Assembly: GCA_047638975.1 (NCBI GenBank)
Contig: JBLINB010000035.1
Span: 1-16,115 of the forward strand
DNA length: 16,115 bases
Reading direction: 5' to 3'
From: JAPKEZ01 sp047638975
GTDB lineage: Bacteria > Planctomycetota > UBA1135
Each line of letters begins with the position of its first letter. Position 1 is the stretch's first letter. The translations under genes were made by a program, and so were the position numbers. The notes under the pieces were generated by a model. The model saw only the letters and a program-made list of their open reading frames with translations. It searched no databases and was not told where the DNA came from. This document shows positions 6,134 to 13,093 of the stretch, one piece after another.

Positions 6134-8026
6134 ATGGCAAAAATAATCGGAATTGACCTAGGCACAACCAACTCAGTTGTGTCTGTACTAGAGGGTGGCG
6201 AATCAAAAGTCATCCCAAACCGCGAGGGTGGGCGTACCACTCCATCTGTAGTCGCATTTCAAGACAACGGCCAACGCTTGGTCGGTGGCGCTGCGAAACG
6301 GCAGGCAGTAACTAATCCTAAACACACTATTTCGTCCATCAAGCGTTTTATGGGCGTGCGTAGTGAAGAATTAGGCGAATTAAGCAGTCACATGCCATAC
6401 GAAGTCACCTCAAAGGCAGGCGATTTTGTAAAGGTAAAAGTTGGCGACAAAGAATACTCTGCACCTGAAATTAGCTCTTATATCTTGGGCTACTTAAAGG
6501 AATGCGCCGAAGACTACTTAGGTGGTAAGGTTACGCAGGCCGTTATTACGGTTCCTGCTTACTTCAACGACGCTCAGCGTCAAGCTACTAAAGATGCTGG
6601 CGCAATCGCTGGCCTTGAAGTAGCACGTATCGTTAACGAGCCAACTGCGGCAGCAATCGCGTATGGTGTCGACAAAGACAAGTCTGGCAAAGTTGCTGTG
6701 TTTGACCTTGGTGGCGGTACTTTCGATGTGTCTATCCTAGACATGGGCGATGGTGTATTCGAAGTGCTTTCTACATCAGGTGATTCACACCTTGGTGGCG
6801 ATGACTTCGATGCAGCAATCATCGATTATGTAGCTGCTGAATTCCAGAAGGATAATGGCATCGATTTGCGCAAAGACCAGATGGCGCTACAGCGTCTAAA
6901 AGAGGCTTGTGAAAAAGCAAAATGTGAATTAAGCTCTGGCTCTGAGACACAAATCAACTTGCCTTTTATTACGGCTGATGCGTCAGGCCCTAAGCACTTG
7001 ATGCTAACTTTGTCGCGTGCTAAGTTCGAATCACTCTGTTCAGACTTGTTTGAGCGCTGTAAAAAGCCATGCTTGCAAGCTATTAAAGATGCTGGCGTAG
7101 ATGCTTCCGAAATCGACGAAGTGTTACTGGTAGGCGGTTCAAGCCGCATCCCACGCGTTCAAGATATCGTTAAAGACGTCTTCCAGCGTGAGCCTAACAA
7201 ATCAATGAACCCTGATGAGGTTGTGTCGCAAGGCGCTGCAATTCAGGCCGGTGTATTGTCAGGCGATGTCGAAGACCTAGTGTTGCTCGACGTTACTCCA
7301 TTATCTTTGGGCTTAGAAACTCAGGGCGGTGTAATGACTGTGCTCATCGAGCGTAATACAACAATTCCGACTACCAAGAAAGAAGTGTTCAGTACTGCTG
7401 CCGACAACCAAGATAAGGTTGAGTGTGTAGTACTGCAAGGCGAGCGTCCGATGGCAGTCGACAACCGTCGACTCGACACCTTTACTCTCGACGGAATCCC
7501 TTCTGCACGACGTGGCGAGCCACAAATCGAAGTAGAATTCGACATAGATGCTAATGGTATCTTGTCCGTTCGTGCGATAGATAAGGCCACCGGCAAAGAG
7601 CAGCACATTACGATTGAACAATCTTCTGGTATCTCCGATGAAGAAATCGAGCGCATGCGTGATGACGCCGATAAATTCAAAGAACAAGACCAACTTGCTA
7701 AAGATGTTGCTGACAAGCGCAATACAGCTGATCAAACAGTGTGGCAAGCAGAGAAAATGCTTAATGAAAACGAAGGCAAAATCGACGAGGCAGACAAGTC
7801 TGCAATCGAAGAGAAAATCGCCGAGGCGAAGACTGCGCTTAAAGGCGAAGATCTAGCCGCAATCGATGCCGCAGTTGAAGCATTAAACCAAGCTGTTCAG
7901 CCGGTAGCCCAAAAAATGTATGAAGCTAGTGCTGCCGAGCAGCAACAGCAGCAGCCACCACAGGCAGAAACTGTTTCTAATCAAGACGACGACGTTATCG
8001 ACGCCGATTTCGAAGTTAAAGAATAG
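6134..8026 (+). CDS. dnaK: Molecular chaperone DnaK (Hsp70)
   Basis: Full-length Hsp70 of 630 residues, a cytoplasmic ATP-driven chaperone working with DnaJ and GrpE. The nucleotide-binding domain has IGIDLGTTNS (5-14), catalytic K70 in SIKRFMG, IVNEPTAAA, VFDLGGGTFDVS (189-200) and LLVGGSSRIP (331-340). The linker DLVLLDVTPLSLG (381-393) leads to the substrate-binding domain and helical lid. The extreme C-terminus DDDVIDADFEVKE matches the conserved DnaK tail, preceded by a Gln-rich spacer. The insert near 80-105 typical of Gram-negative DnaK is present. The gene stands alone: no grpE, dnaJ or hrcA flanks it and no CIRCE inverted repeat is visible in the 78-bp leader region. Instead it has a sigma54-type promoter and follows a two-component system. 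It is followed by a strong terminator, so it is probably transcribed alone. Confidence 0.98.
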   Translation: MAKIIGIDLGTTNSVVSVLEGGESKVIPNREGGRTTPSVVAFQDNGQRLVGGAAKRQAVTNPKHTISSIKRFMGVRSEELGELSSHMPYEVTSKAGDFVKVKVGDKEYSAPEISSYILGYLKECAEDYLGGKVTQAVITVPAYFNDAQRQATKDAGAIAGLEVARIVNEPTAAAIAYGVDKDKSGKVAVFDLGGGTFDVSILDMGDGVFEVLSTSGDSHLGGDDFDAAIIDYVAAEFQKDNGIDLRKDQMALQRLKEACEKAKCELSSGSETQINLPFITADASGPKHLMLTLSRAKFESLCSDLFERCKKPCLQAIKDAGVDASEIDEVLLVGGSSRIPRVQDIVKDVFQREPNKSMNPDEVVSQGAAIQAGVLSGDVEDLVLLDVTPLSLGLETQGGVMTVLIERNTTIPTTKKEVFSTAADNQDKVECVVLQGERPMAVDNRRLDTFTLDGIPSARRGEPQIEVEFDIDANGILSVRAIDKATGKEQHITIEQSSGISDEEIERMRDDADKFKEQDQLAKDVADKRNTADQTVWQAEKMLNENEGKIDEADKSAIEEKIAEAKTALKGEDLAAIDAAVEALNQAVQPVAQKMYEASAAEQQQQQPPQAETVSNQDDDVIDADFEVKE

Positions 8027-8036
8027 ACCTTTTTAA

Positions 8037-8053
8037 TAGCGCGCTAATGCGCG
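8037..8053. repeat. GC-rich short inverted repeat after dnaK
   Basis: Just after the dnaK stop, TAGCGCGCTA (8037-8046) is a perfect palindrome, and GCGC-TAAT-GCGC (within 8041-8052) can also pair. It lies ahead of the main terminator hairpin. A close relative, GCGCGCAATGCGC, lies at 3920-3932 in another intergenic gap. It could assist termination, protect the mRNA end, or be chance. Confidence 0.35.
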
Positions 8054-8061
8054 ACTACTCA

Positions 8062-8102
8062 CCAGGGCTAGGGGATTGTATCCTTTAGCCCTGGCATTTT
8101 TT
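8062..8102 (+). terminator. Intrinsic terminator downstream of dnaK
   Basis: Arms CCAGGGCTA (8062-8070) and TAGCCCTGG (8086-8094) pair perfectly. The stem is extended inward by GGGGA/TCCTT, allowing G-U pairs, leaving a 5-base loop. CA and six T residues (8097-8102) follow. It separates dnaK from the ABC operon. Confidence 0.93.
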
Positions 8103-8120
8103 GTGCCTACCCAGCAGTAG

Positions 8121-9044
8121 ATGATTGAAACTAAAAGCTTGAGTAAACAATACGGTCGCACCGTAGCACTTGACAATTTGTCGGCAAGTGTTCGGCGTGG
8201 CGAGATTTTGGGTTTTCTAGGCCCCAATGGCGCCGGAAAATCTACCGCCTTGAAAATACTCAGCGGATATTTGCCGCAGACAAGCGGCGAAGCCTATATA
8301 AATGGTTTGTCTCTACGCAAGAACTCGGTTCAGGCCCGGGCCTTAGTCGGATATTTACCAGAGAATTTCGTGGCTCCGAATGAGCTATATGTGCATGAAT
8401 ATTTACGCTACCGTGCAGGACTAAAAGGTATCGCACGTCGTCAGCGTACGGACGAAGTCCAGCGTGTCATGAAACTGGTGGCCCTTGAGGATCGTTCGCA
8501 CCAGCGCTTCGACGCCTTGTCTAAAGGATTCAAACAGCGCCTTGGCGTCGCTGACTGTTTACTGGGTGATCCACCGGTGCTAATCCTTGACGAACCTTTC
8601 TCAGGTCTTGATCCGTTGCAGCGTCAAGATTTCAGAAACATTTTACGAGGCCTGAAAGACAAGAATAAAGCGATTATATTCTCATCGCACGTACTGCCAG
8701 AAGTTGAAGATATCGCAGATAGAGTTTTAATTATTCACCATGGCAAAACACGTGTCACAGCCGACGTCGATCAATTACTTGCTAGTCATCAAAAAGTAAT
8801 CTTTGCCATCGATGGTAATCATAATCAAATAGTTAAAACTTTAAGCCGCTGCTGCACAGAATTACAAAATTCGACTGTTGTTCGCGACAACCTGTTTACT
8901 GCGCAAATACCTAGCTCTTCGCGTACGGCATGCTTGCAAGATATGTTGGCGGCCGAATTGCTGGTCACTAGTTTTTCCTCATCCAAACGCGATCTTGAAG
9001 ACGTGTTTGCCGAATTCGTCTCTACGCCAATAGAAGTTATTTAA
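8121..9044 (+). CDS. ABC transporter ATP-binding protein, GldA-like
   Basis: Nucleotide-binding subunit of 307 residues, powering the membrane complex encoded by the next genes. It has Walker A GPNGAGKST (34-42), a Q-loop position reading GYLPEN (Glu in place of Gln, common in this DrrA/GldA-like branch), signature LSKGFKQRLG (133-142), Walker B VLILDEPF (D157, E158), D-loop SGLDP and switch His190 (SSH). The C-terminal 90 residues after the core fold resemble the extra domain of exporter-type ATPases. It begins 18 bases after the terminator T-run, so it should have its own promoter; only a weak sigma54-like match (8092-8106) is seen. No clear Shine-Dalgarno sequence precedes the ATG. The stop is one base from the next start, so it is the first gene of a coupled four-gene operon. 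Confidence 0.94.
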   Translation: MIETKSLSKQYGRTVALDNLSASVRRGEILGFLGPNGAGKSTALKILSGYLPQTSGEAYINGLSLRKNSVQARALVGYLPENFVAPNELYVHEYLRYRAGLKGIARRQRTDEVQRVMKLVALEDRSHQRFDALSKGFKQRLGVADCLLGDPPVLILDEPFSGLDPLQRQDFRNILRGLKDKNKAIIFSSHVLPEVEDIADRVLIIHHGKTRVTADVDQLLASHQKVIFAIDGNHNQIVKTLSRCCTELQNSTVVRDNLFTAQIPSSSRTACLQDMLAAELLVTSFSSSKRDLEDVFAEFVSTPIEVI

Positions 9045-9045
9045 T

Positions 9046-9789
9046 ATGCGCGCATTTTCTGCTTTATTACGTAAAGAGTTGTTTGCACTTAGCATTTCTC
9101 CTTTTGTCTATGTGTTGTTAGCTGTTTGGTTCATCTTGAATGCCTTGCTTTTTAACATTAGCCTAGACACTCAATATATACAGGCCGACTTAAGCTTACT
9201 ACCTCCGTACTTGTTTGGATCGGGCATGCTCGTTTGGTTGCTATTGCCGGTATTTCCACCTCTGTTGTGCTTGCGTCTGTTTGCCGAAGAACATCGCGTC
9301 GCAACTTTAGAGCCTCTTCTTACGGCACCTATTACTGACATTGCAGTAGTCTTGGCAAAATACCTTGCAGCATGTTTATTCTTTCTAGTATTCTGGGGAG
9401 GCTTGCTGTTCTTTTTCTTGATACTAGACATGTATGGTGCCGATCTTGATTGGGCGCGAGTCATGGGTGGTTTCGTCGGTTCATGCCTAATGAGCTTTTT
9501 ATTCATAGCCACTAGCTTGTTCGCCTCATCATGGGGCGGCAATTTAGTCTTGGCTGCTGGCGGCGGCGCTGCAATAAATTACACGATGCTGTTCGTGCCA
9601 GCACTATTTCAACTTGACGACAGCTGGATAGGAGATGTCGCCCGAAACTGTCATCTTCCTAATTTGATTAGCAACAGTTTCGCATCAGCTTTAATTGATA
9701 GCTATGCTGTGCTTTACCTCATATTGCTAAGCGTGTTATTCTTGTTTCTGACTTACCTGCGTCTAGTCTCTAGAAGGTGGATACCATGA
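9046..9789 (+). CDS. ABC transporter permease, GldF-like
   Basis: Integral membrane subunit of 247 residues with about six hydrophobic helices (near 18-38, 55-78, 108-130, 137-160, 165-185 and 217-240). The cytoplasmic loop RLFAEEHRVATLEPLLTAPI (77-96) matches the conserved ABC-2/GldF pattern, in which an R...EE...GTLE-like coupling segment contacts the ATPase. The substrate is unknown. In Bacteroidota, GldA/F/G were linked to gliding and secretion, but relatives occur widely in non-gliding bacteria. Only one base separates it from the upstream ATPase gene, and its TGA stop overlaps the next start (ATGA). Confidence 0.92.
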   Translation: MRAFSALLRKELFALSISPFVYVLLAVWFILNALLFNISLDTQYIQADLSLLPPYLFGSGMLVWLLLPVFPPLLCLRLFAEEHRVATLEPLLTAPITDIAVVLAKYLAACLFFLVFWGGLLFFFLILDMYGADLDWARVMGGFVGSCLMSFLFIATSLFASSWGGNLVLAAGGGAAINYTMLFVPALFQLDDSWIGDVARNCHLPNLISNSFASALIDSYAVLYLILLSVLFLFLTYLRLVSRRWIP

Positions 9790-11243
9790 GTCGCAAACTG
9801 CTACTTTTATCCATCGCATTGGCCTTGTCGGTTGCAGCAACAGCGCTTGTTGTCGGCTGTCTGTATGTGTTTTCTTCGCCAAATGCCCGTCTGCGTTATG
9901 ATTTGTCTTCCGAAAAGATAAACGGAGTGAGCGAGCGGGTACTCAATGCTTTTGCAGCCATTGACGAACCTGTAAAATTGACTGCTTTCTTGTACCGTGA
10001 AGATAACGCTCTGACGACATTTAATTCAAATGTCTATATGCGCGCCTTTGATCGACTGCGCTTGCTCATTGATGATTTAGACGCACGGACGACAAGTGAT
10101 TTTTCTAGTCTGATTGTAGACGCCACGAGTCCCTTGGTCGAGCAGCAGTATTTGCAGCAATTGCATCAGCGTCAGCCTGGTGAGATGATTATCATCTCTA
10201 CGGAAAACAATCATGTCGTCTTAAAGCTAGAAGACATGTTCGAAGTTAGCCAAGCGGTCGCTGAGACAAAAGTAGCCGCAAGGTTGCGACATGAAAGAGT
10301 AGATGCTGCGCTCGGAGACGCGGCATTGCGTTTGTCAAATGCAGATCCTTTTAAAGTTGCTGTGCTGAAAACACTTGCTGACGACCCATCGATACAGCCA
10401 TTCCTAGAGTTCCTCGAACGCGAAGGCTACCAAGTAGATCATTTAGCTTCTTTCTCAATGGTCTCTGACCACGATTTAGTCATTGTGCCAGGCCAACAGT
10501 CTGTGTTGTTGCCGCTTGACTTTAGGGCGGCACAGCAATGGATTGCCGATGACAAGCATTTACTGCTTGCACTCGGAGCATTTACTGATCAACGCGTAGT
10601 CGATCAATGGAATACCTTACTTGAAGTACGCGGCGAAGGATTTAGTGATGGTTTGTTGTGCGAGCCGATTCCCATTGCCGGAACTCTAATGGAAGGGCGC
10701 TCCGAATGCGCAATCCTTGAAGTTACGGGTAGTCAGATTAGTGATCAACATAAGTTAAACCTGCCCATAATAAAGTCGCAGCGTAGCTTGCTTTTCGCCG
10801 GAACACGGCCTATTAGATTTGGCAATTCGTCAAATAGTTATAGCCAATCTCGACTGCTGCGAACGTCAACTAGAGCCTGGATAGACCGTCCAAACGTTGG
10901 GCAACGTTTTATGCGCGATGCCACAGAAAGGGCTAGCATCCATTCTATTGCAGTTGTTAGTTCGGCATGGCGTCCTCAATCTGCATTACAAGCAGGGCGT
11001 TTATTGTTGCTAGGGTCTGATGAATCGATGCGTGCGCACCTTGATTACAATAAAGATTGGCTTTCTACAGCTGTTATCTTTCTGCTAGGTGACGATCTAG
11101 AAAAATCAGGGCTTAGAAGCATAAATGAAATGCCATTTCGTCCTGACCGAGCTGTGCTCGATCAAATAAAATCTTTAACCCTCTATTTACTACCGGGCTT
11201 ATGTTTGCTGTTTTCAATTTTGGTTTGGTTCCGTCGTAGATAA
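9786..11243 (+). CDS. GldG-like auxiliary component of an ABC transport system
   Basis: 485 residues, with an N-terminal membrane helix (about 5-29), a large extracytoplasmic region and a C-terminal helix (about 462-482) ending in FRRR. This topology and the sequence context (after an ATPase and a GldF-like permease) identify the ABC-type auxiliary family named after GldG. The N-terminal part (PVKLTAFLYRED, then a section rich in VVLKLEDM-like strands) resembles the GldG N-terminal domain. The middle DHDLVIVPGQQSVLLPLDF resembles the sugar-binding-like aux domain (SDYDVLVI-type motif). I chose ATG 9786: it has AAGGTGG 6-7 bases upstream and overlaps the permease stop by four bases. A GTG at 9777 is in frame but sits on that Shine-Dalgarno sequence. 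Its probable role is periplasmic engagement of a substrate or partner; the exact function is unknown. Confidence 0.88.
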   Translation: MSRKLLLLSIALALSVAATALVVGCLYVFSSPNARLRYDLSSEKINGVSERVLNAFAAIDEPVKLTAFLYREDNALTTFNSNVYMRAFDRLRLLIDDLDARTTSDFSSLIVDATSPLVEQQYLQQLHQRQPGEMIIISTENNHVVLKLEDMFEVSQAVAETKVAARLRHERVDAALGDAALRLSNADPFKVAVLKTLADDPSIQPFLEFLEREGYQVDHLASFSMVSDHDLVIVPGQQSVLLPLDFRAAQQWIADDKHLLLALGAFTDQRVVDQWNTLLEVRGEGFSDGLLCEPIPIAGTLMEGRSECAILEVTGSQISDQHKLNLPIIKSQRSLLFAGTRPIRFGNSSNSYSQSRLLRTSTRAWIDRPNVGQRFMRDATERASIHSIAVVSSAWRPQSALQAGRLLLLGSDESMRAHLDYNKDWLSTAVIFLLGDDLEKSGLRSINEMPFRPDRAVLDQIKSLTLYLLPGLCLLFSILVWFRRR

Positions 11244-12535
11244 TGACTTCACGTAAAATTTTATTCTTGTTCGCCATACTTGCTTTATCTTTTTGGGGCT
11301 TAAGTATGTTTAGCGATTCTCTAGATGATAAAAACCTAGATTCAGAGAGGCAATTGCCTCCGCAGTTGTTTACCAATCTAAAAGAACTCAATCAAATAAA
11401 AATCAGTCGTCCACGTTATGGTAATAGTTTGACAGTACAAAGTGTCGACCACGTATGGACAATGACCGAACCTTTAATGGATGCCGTCAGTCCAAGTGTT
11501 TTAGCTTTACTGAGTGACGAGTTGGCTAAGCTTAGGTACTGGCCATTACCTAAAAACTTAGAAAATCAGAGCGCCGACGACCTGGGTTTAAGCACTCCTA
11601 ATTTCGTTGTTGAAACACTTGACAGTAATGATTTGCAACTTGATTTGCTAATCGGAGAAAAAACGGTCCAGGCCGATTTTTATATAGCCTCGCTAAATGG
11701 CCAGTTGTGTTTGGTTGAGAATAGTCTTGTTTCTCTCTTGTCGCGCAATTTTGATTCTTGGCGTGATCACCGACTATCGAGCATGGGGACTAATGTGAAA
11801 ACTGTTGAATGGAAGTCACTGGTTTCTGACAACTCTTTCACTGCGCAGCGCGAGTCAAATAACTGGCGTCTCACCGCACCTTTTAATGCCTTGCTTAGTG
11901 AAACAGCAGCATCTTCTCTGAATGCTTTGCTCGGCGCGCGCTTGACATCACTAGGCGCGCCGTTGCCTATTACCGGACAATTGTCGCCCAAACTAGGAGA
12001 CTTGGTACTTAGCACAGGTTCGCAGCAAATTAGTATAGGAATATTTACTAATGCTGAAGCCGTTTCTAGCGAGCGCGATTACGTTCTGCATACTTCCCGC
12101 AAACGTATAGATATATTGCGTCAGCAACCCCTAGAGTTGCGCAGCCAAAGGTTGTTAGAGTTTAACCCCGACCATTTGGCGGCTATCCAAGTCGACCTGC
12201 AGCAGCAGCAATTTATTCTATCACGCAACAGCGATGGATGGCGGGATAAGCAGCGGGATGTGCAATTCGAAAATCAAAATATCGTCGCATTGATAGATAG
12301 TGTACGTTTATCAGAATACAGTCAGGTTGTTAAACCGCGTCCGACCCGCGTAGCGGATGGGCGCATAGCACTATCCATTTCGCGTATACCATTAGTTGAT
12401 AAGTGTCCACAATTATTGTGGTGGGTCGATGGGCAAGGTCAGAATTGGATAGGCACAAAAGATTCTGCGCAAGTCTACCTTAGTGATATCAACTACGACC
12501 TAGGCGTTAAATCTATCGTCGCCGTCGAGCACTAA
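11243..12535 (+). CDS. DUF4340-family membrane-anchored protein of the Gld-type ABC operon
   Basis: 430 residues. One N-terminal hydrophobic segment (about 5-22) anchors or exports the protein; the rest is predicted extracytoplasmic. It shows the DUF4340 pattern: ADDLGLSTPNFVVE (about 112-125), then LLIGEKTV...FYIASLNGQLCLVE and FDSWRDHRL (about 170-178), where a conserved R-D pair follows the domain. Segments WTMTEPL, WRLTAPFNA and (weaker) WRDKQRD look like repeated modules that start with W and a short strand. DUF4340 proteins often sit directly after GldG-like genes, and that linkage is the main functional clue. It starts on the last base of the upstream stop (TAATG). Its 3' end overlaps purN on the other strand by 36 bp. 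Biochemical role unknown. Confidence 0.85.
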   Translation: MTSRKILFLFAILALSFWGLSMFSDSLDDKNLDSERQLPPQLFTNLKELNQIKISRPRYGNSLTVQSVDHVWTMTEPLMDAVSPSVLALLSDELAKLRYWPLPKNLENQSADDLGLSTPNFVVETLDSNDLQLDLLIGEKTVQADFYIASLNGQLCLVENSLVSLLSRNFDSWRDHRLSSMGTNVKTVEWKSLVSDNSFTAQRESNNWRLTAPFNALLSETAASSLNALLGARLTSLGAPLPITGQLSPKLGDLVLSTGSQQISIGIFTNAEAVSSERDYVLHTSRKRIDILRQQPLELRSQRLLEFNPDHLAAIQVDLQQQQFILSRNSDGWRDKQRDVQFENQNIVALIDSVRLSEYSQVVKPRPTRVADGRIALSISRIPLVDKCPQLLWWVDGQGQNWIGTKDSAQVYLSDINYDLGVKSIVAVEH

Positions 12536-13093
12536 TTTAATCGCTTGCGGATAAGAGACTAGCTCTGCGGCAAATACCTTATTCGCTATCTCGTCAACCG
12601 AGTCGTCTGCTGTTAGCTGAACTGCTGTCTGTAAAACGATTGCACCACGATCATATTCATCAGACGCAAAATGTACGGTGCAGCCGCTAACTAAAACGCC
12701 GGCGTCTTTCACTGCCTGGTGAACATGATGGCCATAGAATCCTTGGCCACCAAAAGACGGCAATAATGCAGGATGAATGTTAAGCACCTTGCCTTCCAAT
12801 TCAGGAGGTATAGGCAGCAGTTGCAGCCATCCAGCAAGCACTACTAAGTCAGCACGCGCTTCAAAAATGGCACCCAGTAATAATTTATTACGCAGCTCTA
12901 CGTCGGGATGGCTTTGCGGGCCAATAACTAGGTAGGGCAGACAAAGGTTTTTGCAACGCTCGACAGCCCCTACATCATTTCTAGAAATGATAACTAATGA
13001 AATATTTGCGTCTAAGTAACCGTTGTCAATATGGCGCTGGATATTTTCAAGAGTGCGGCCGCCACCTGAAGCTAAGACTACTAAACTATCCAT
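12500..13093 (-). CDS. purN: Phosphoribosylglycinamide formyltransferase
   Basis: Cytoplasmic enzyme of purine synthesis that transfers a formyl group from 10-formyl-tetrahydrofolate to GAR. 197 residues, the normal length. The phosphate-binding loop is SGGGRTLENI (9-18), a variant of the SGxGSNL loop. The catalytic N105 and H107 lie in VLNIHPALLPSF, and the catalytic Asp is D148 in SDEYDRGAIVLQ. The insert FGGQGFYGHHVHQAV (114-128) marks a PurN subtype I associate with PVC-type bacteria. The ATG overlaps the end of the upstream kinase gene by 8 bp (ATGGATAG), so translation is probably coupled. The last 36 bp overlap the convergent DUF4340 gene. All key catalytic residues are present. Confidence 0.95.
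   Translation of the reverse strand: MDSLVVLASGGGRTLENIQRHIDNGYLDANISLVIISRNDVGAVERCKNLCLPYLVIGPQSHPDVELRNKLLLGAIFEARADLVVLAGWLQLLPIPPELEGKVLNIHPALLPSFGGQGFYGHHVHQAVKDAGVLVSGCTVHFASDEYDRGAIVLQTAVQLTADDSVDEIANKVFAAELVSYPQAIKLVLDGDDRFNA

Noticed and set aside
7313..7747. Long antisense frames within dnaK
   Set aside because: dnaK is a highly conserved gene on the other strand. The antisense frames have no family features.
7936..7960. Gln-rich run near the end of DnaK as an expansion or frameshift
   Set aside because: Variable Gln/Ala/Pro-rich spacers before the conserved acidic tail are normal in DnaK, and the frame continues to the proper C-terminus.
9777..9785. GTG start for the GldG-like gene
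   Set aside because: The ATG at 9786 has a well placed AAGGTGG and the usual ATGA overlap with the permease stop. The GTG is part of that Shine-Dalgarno region.
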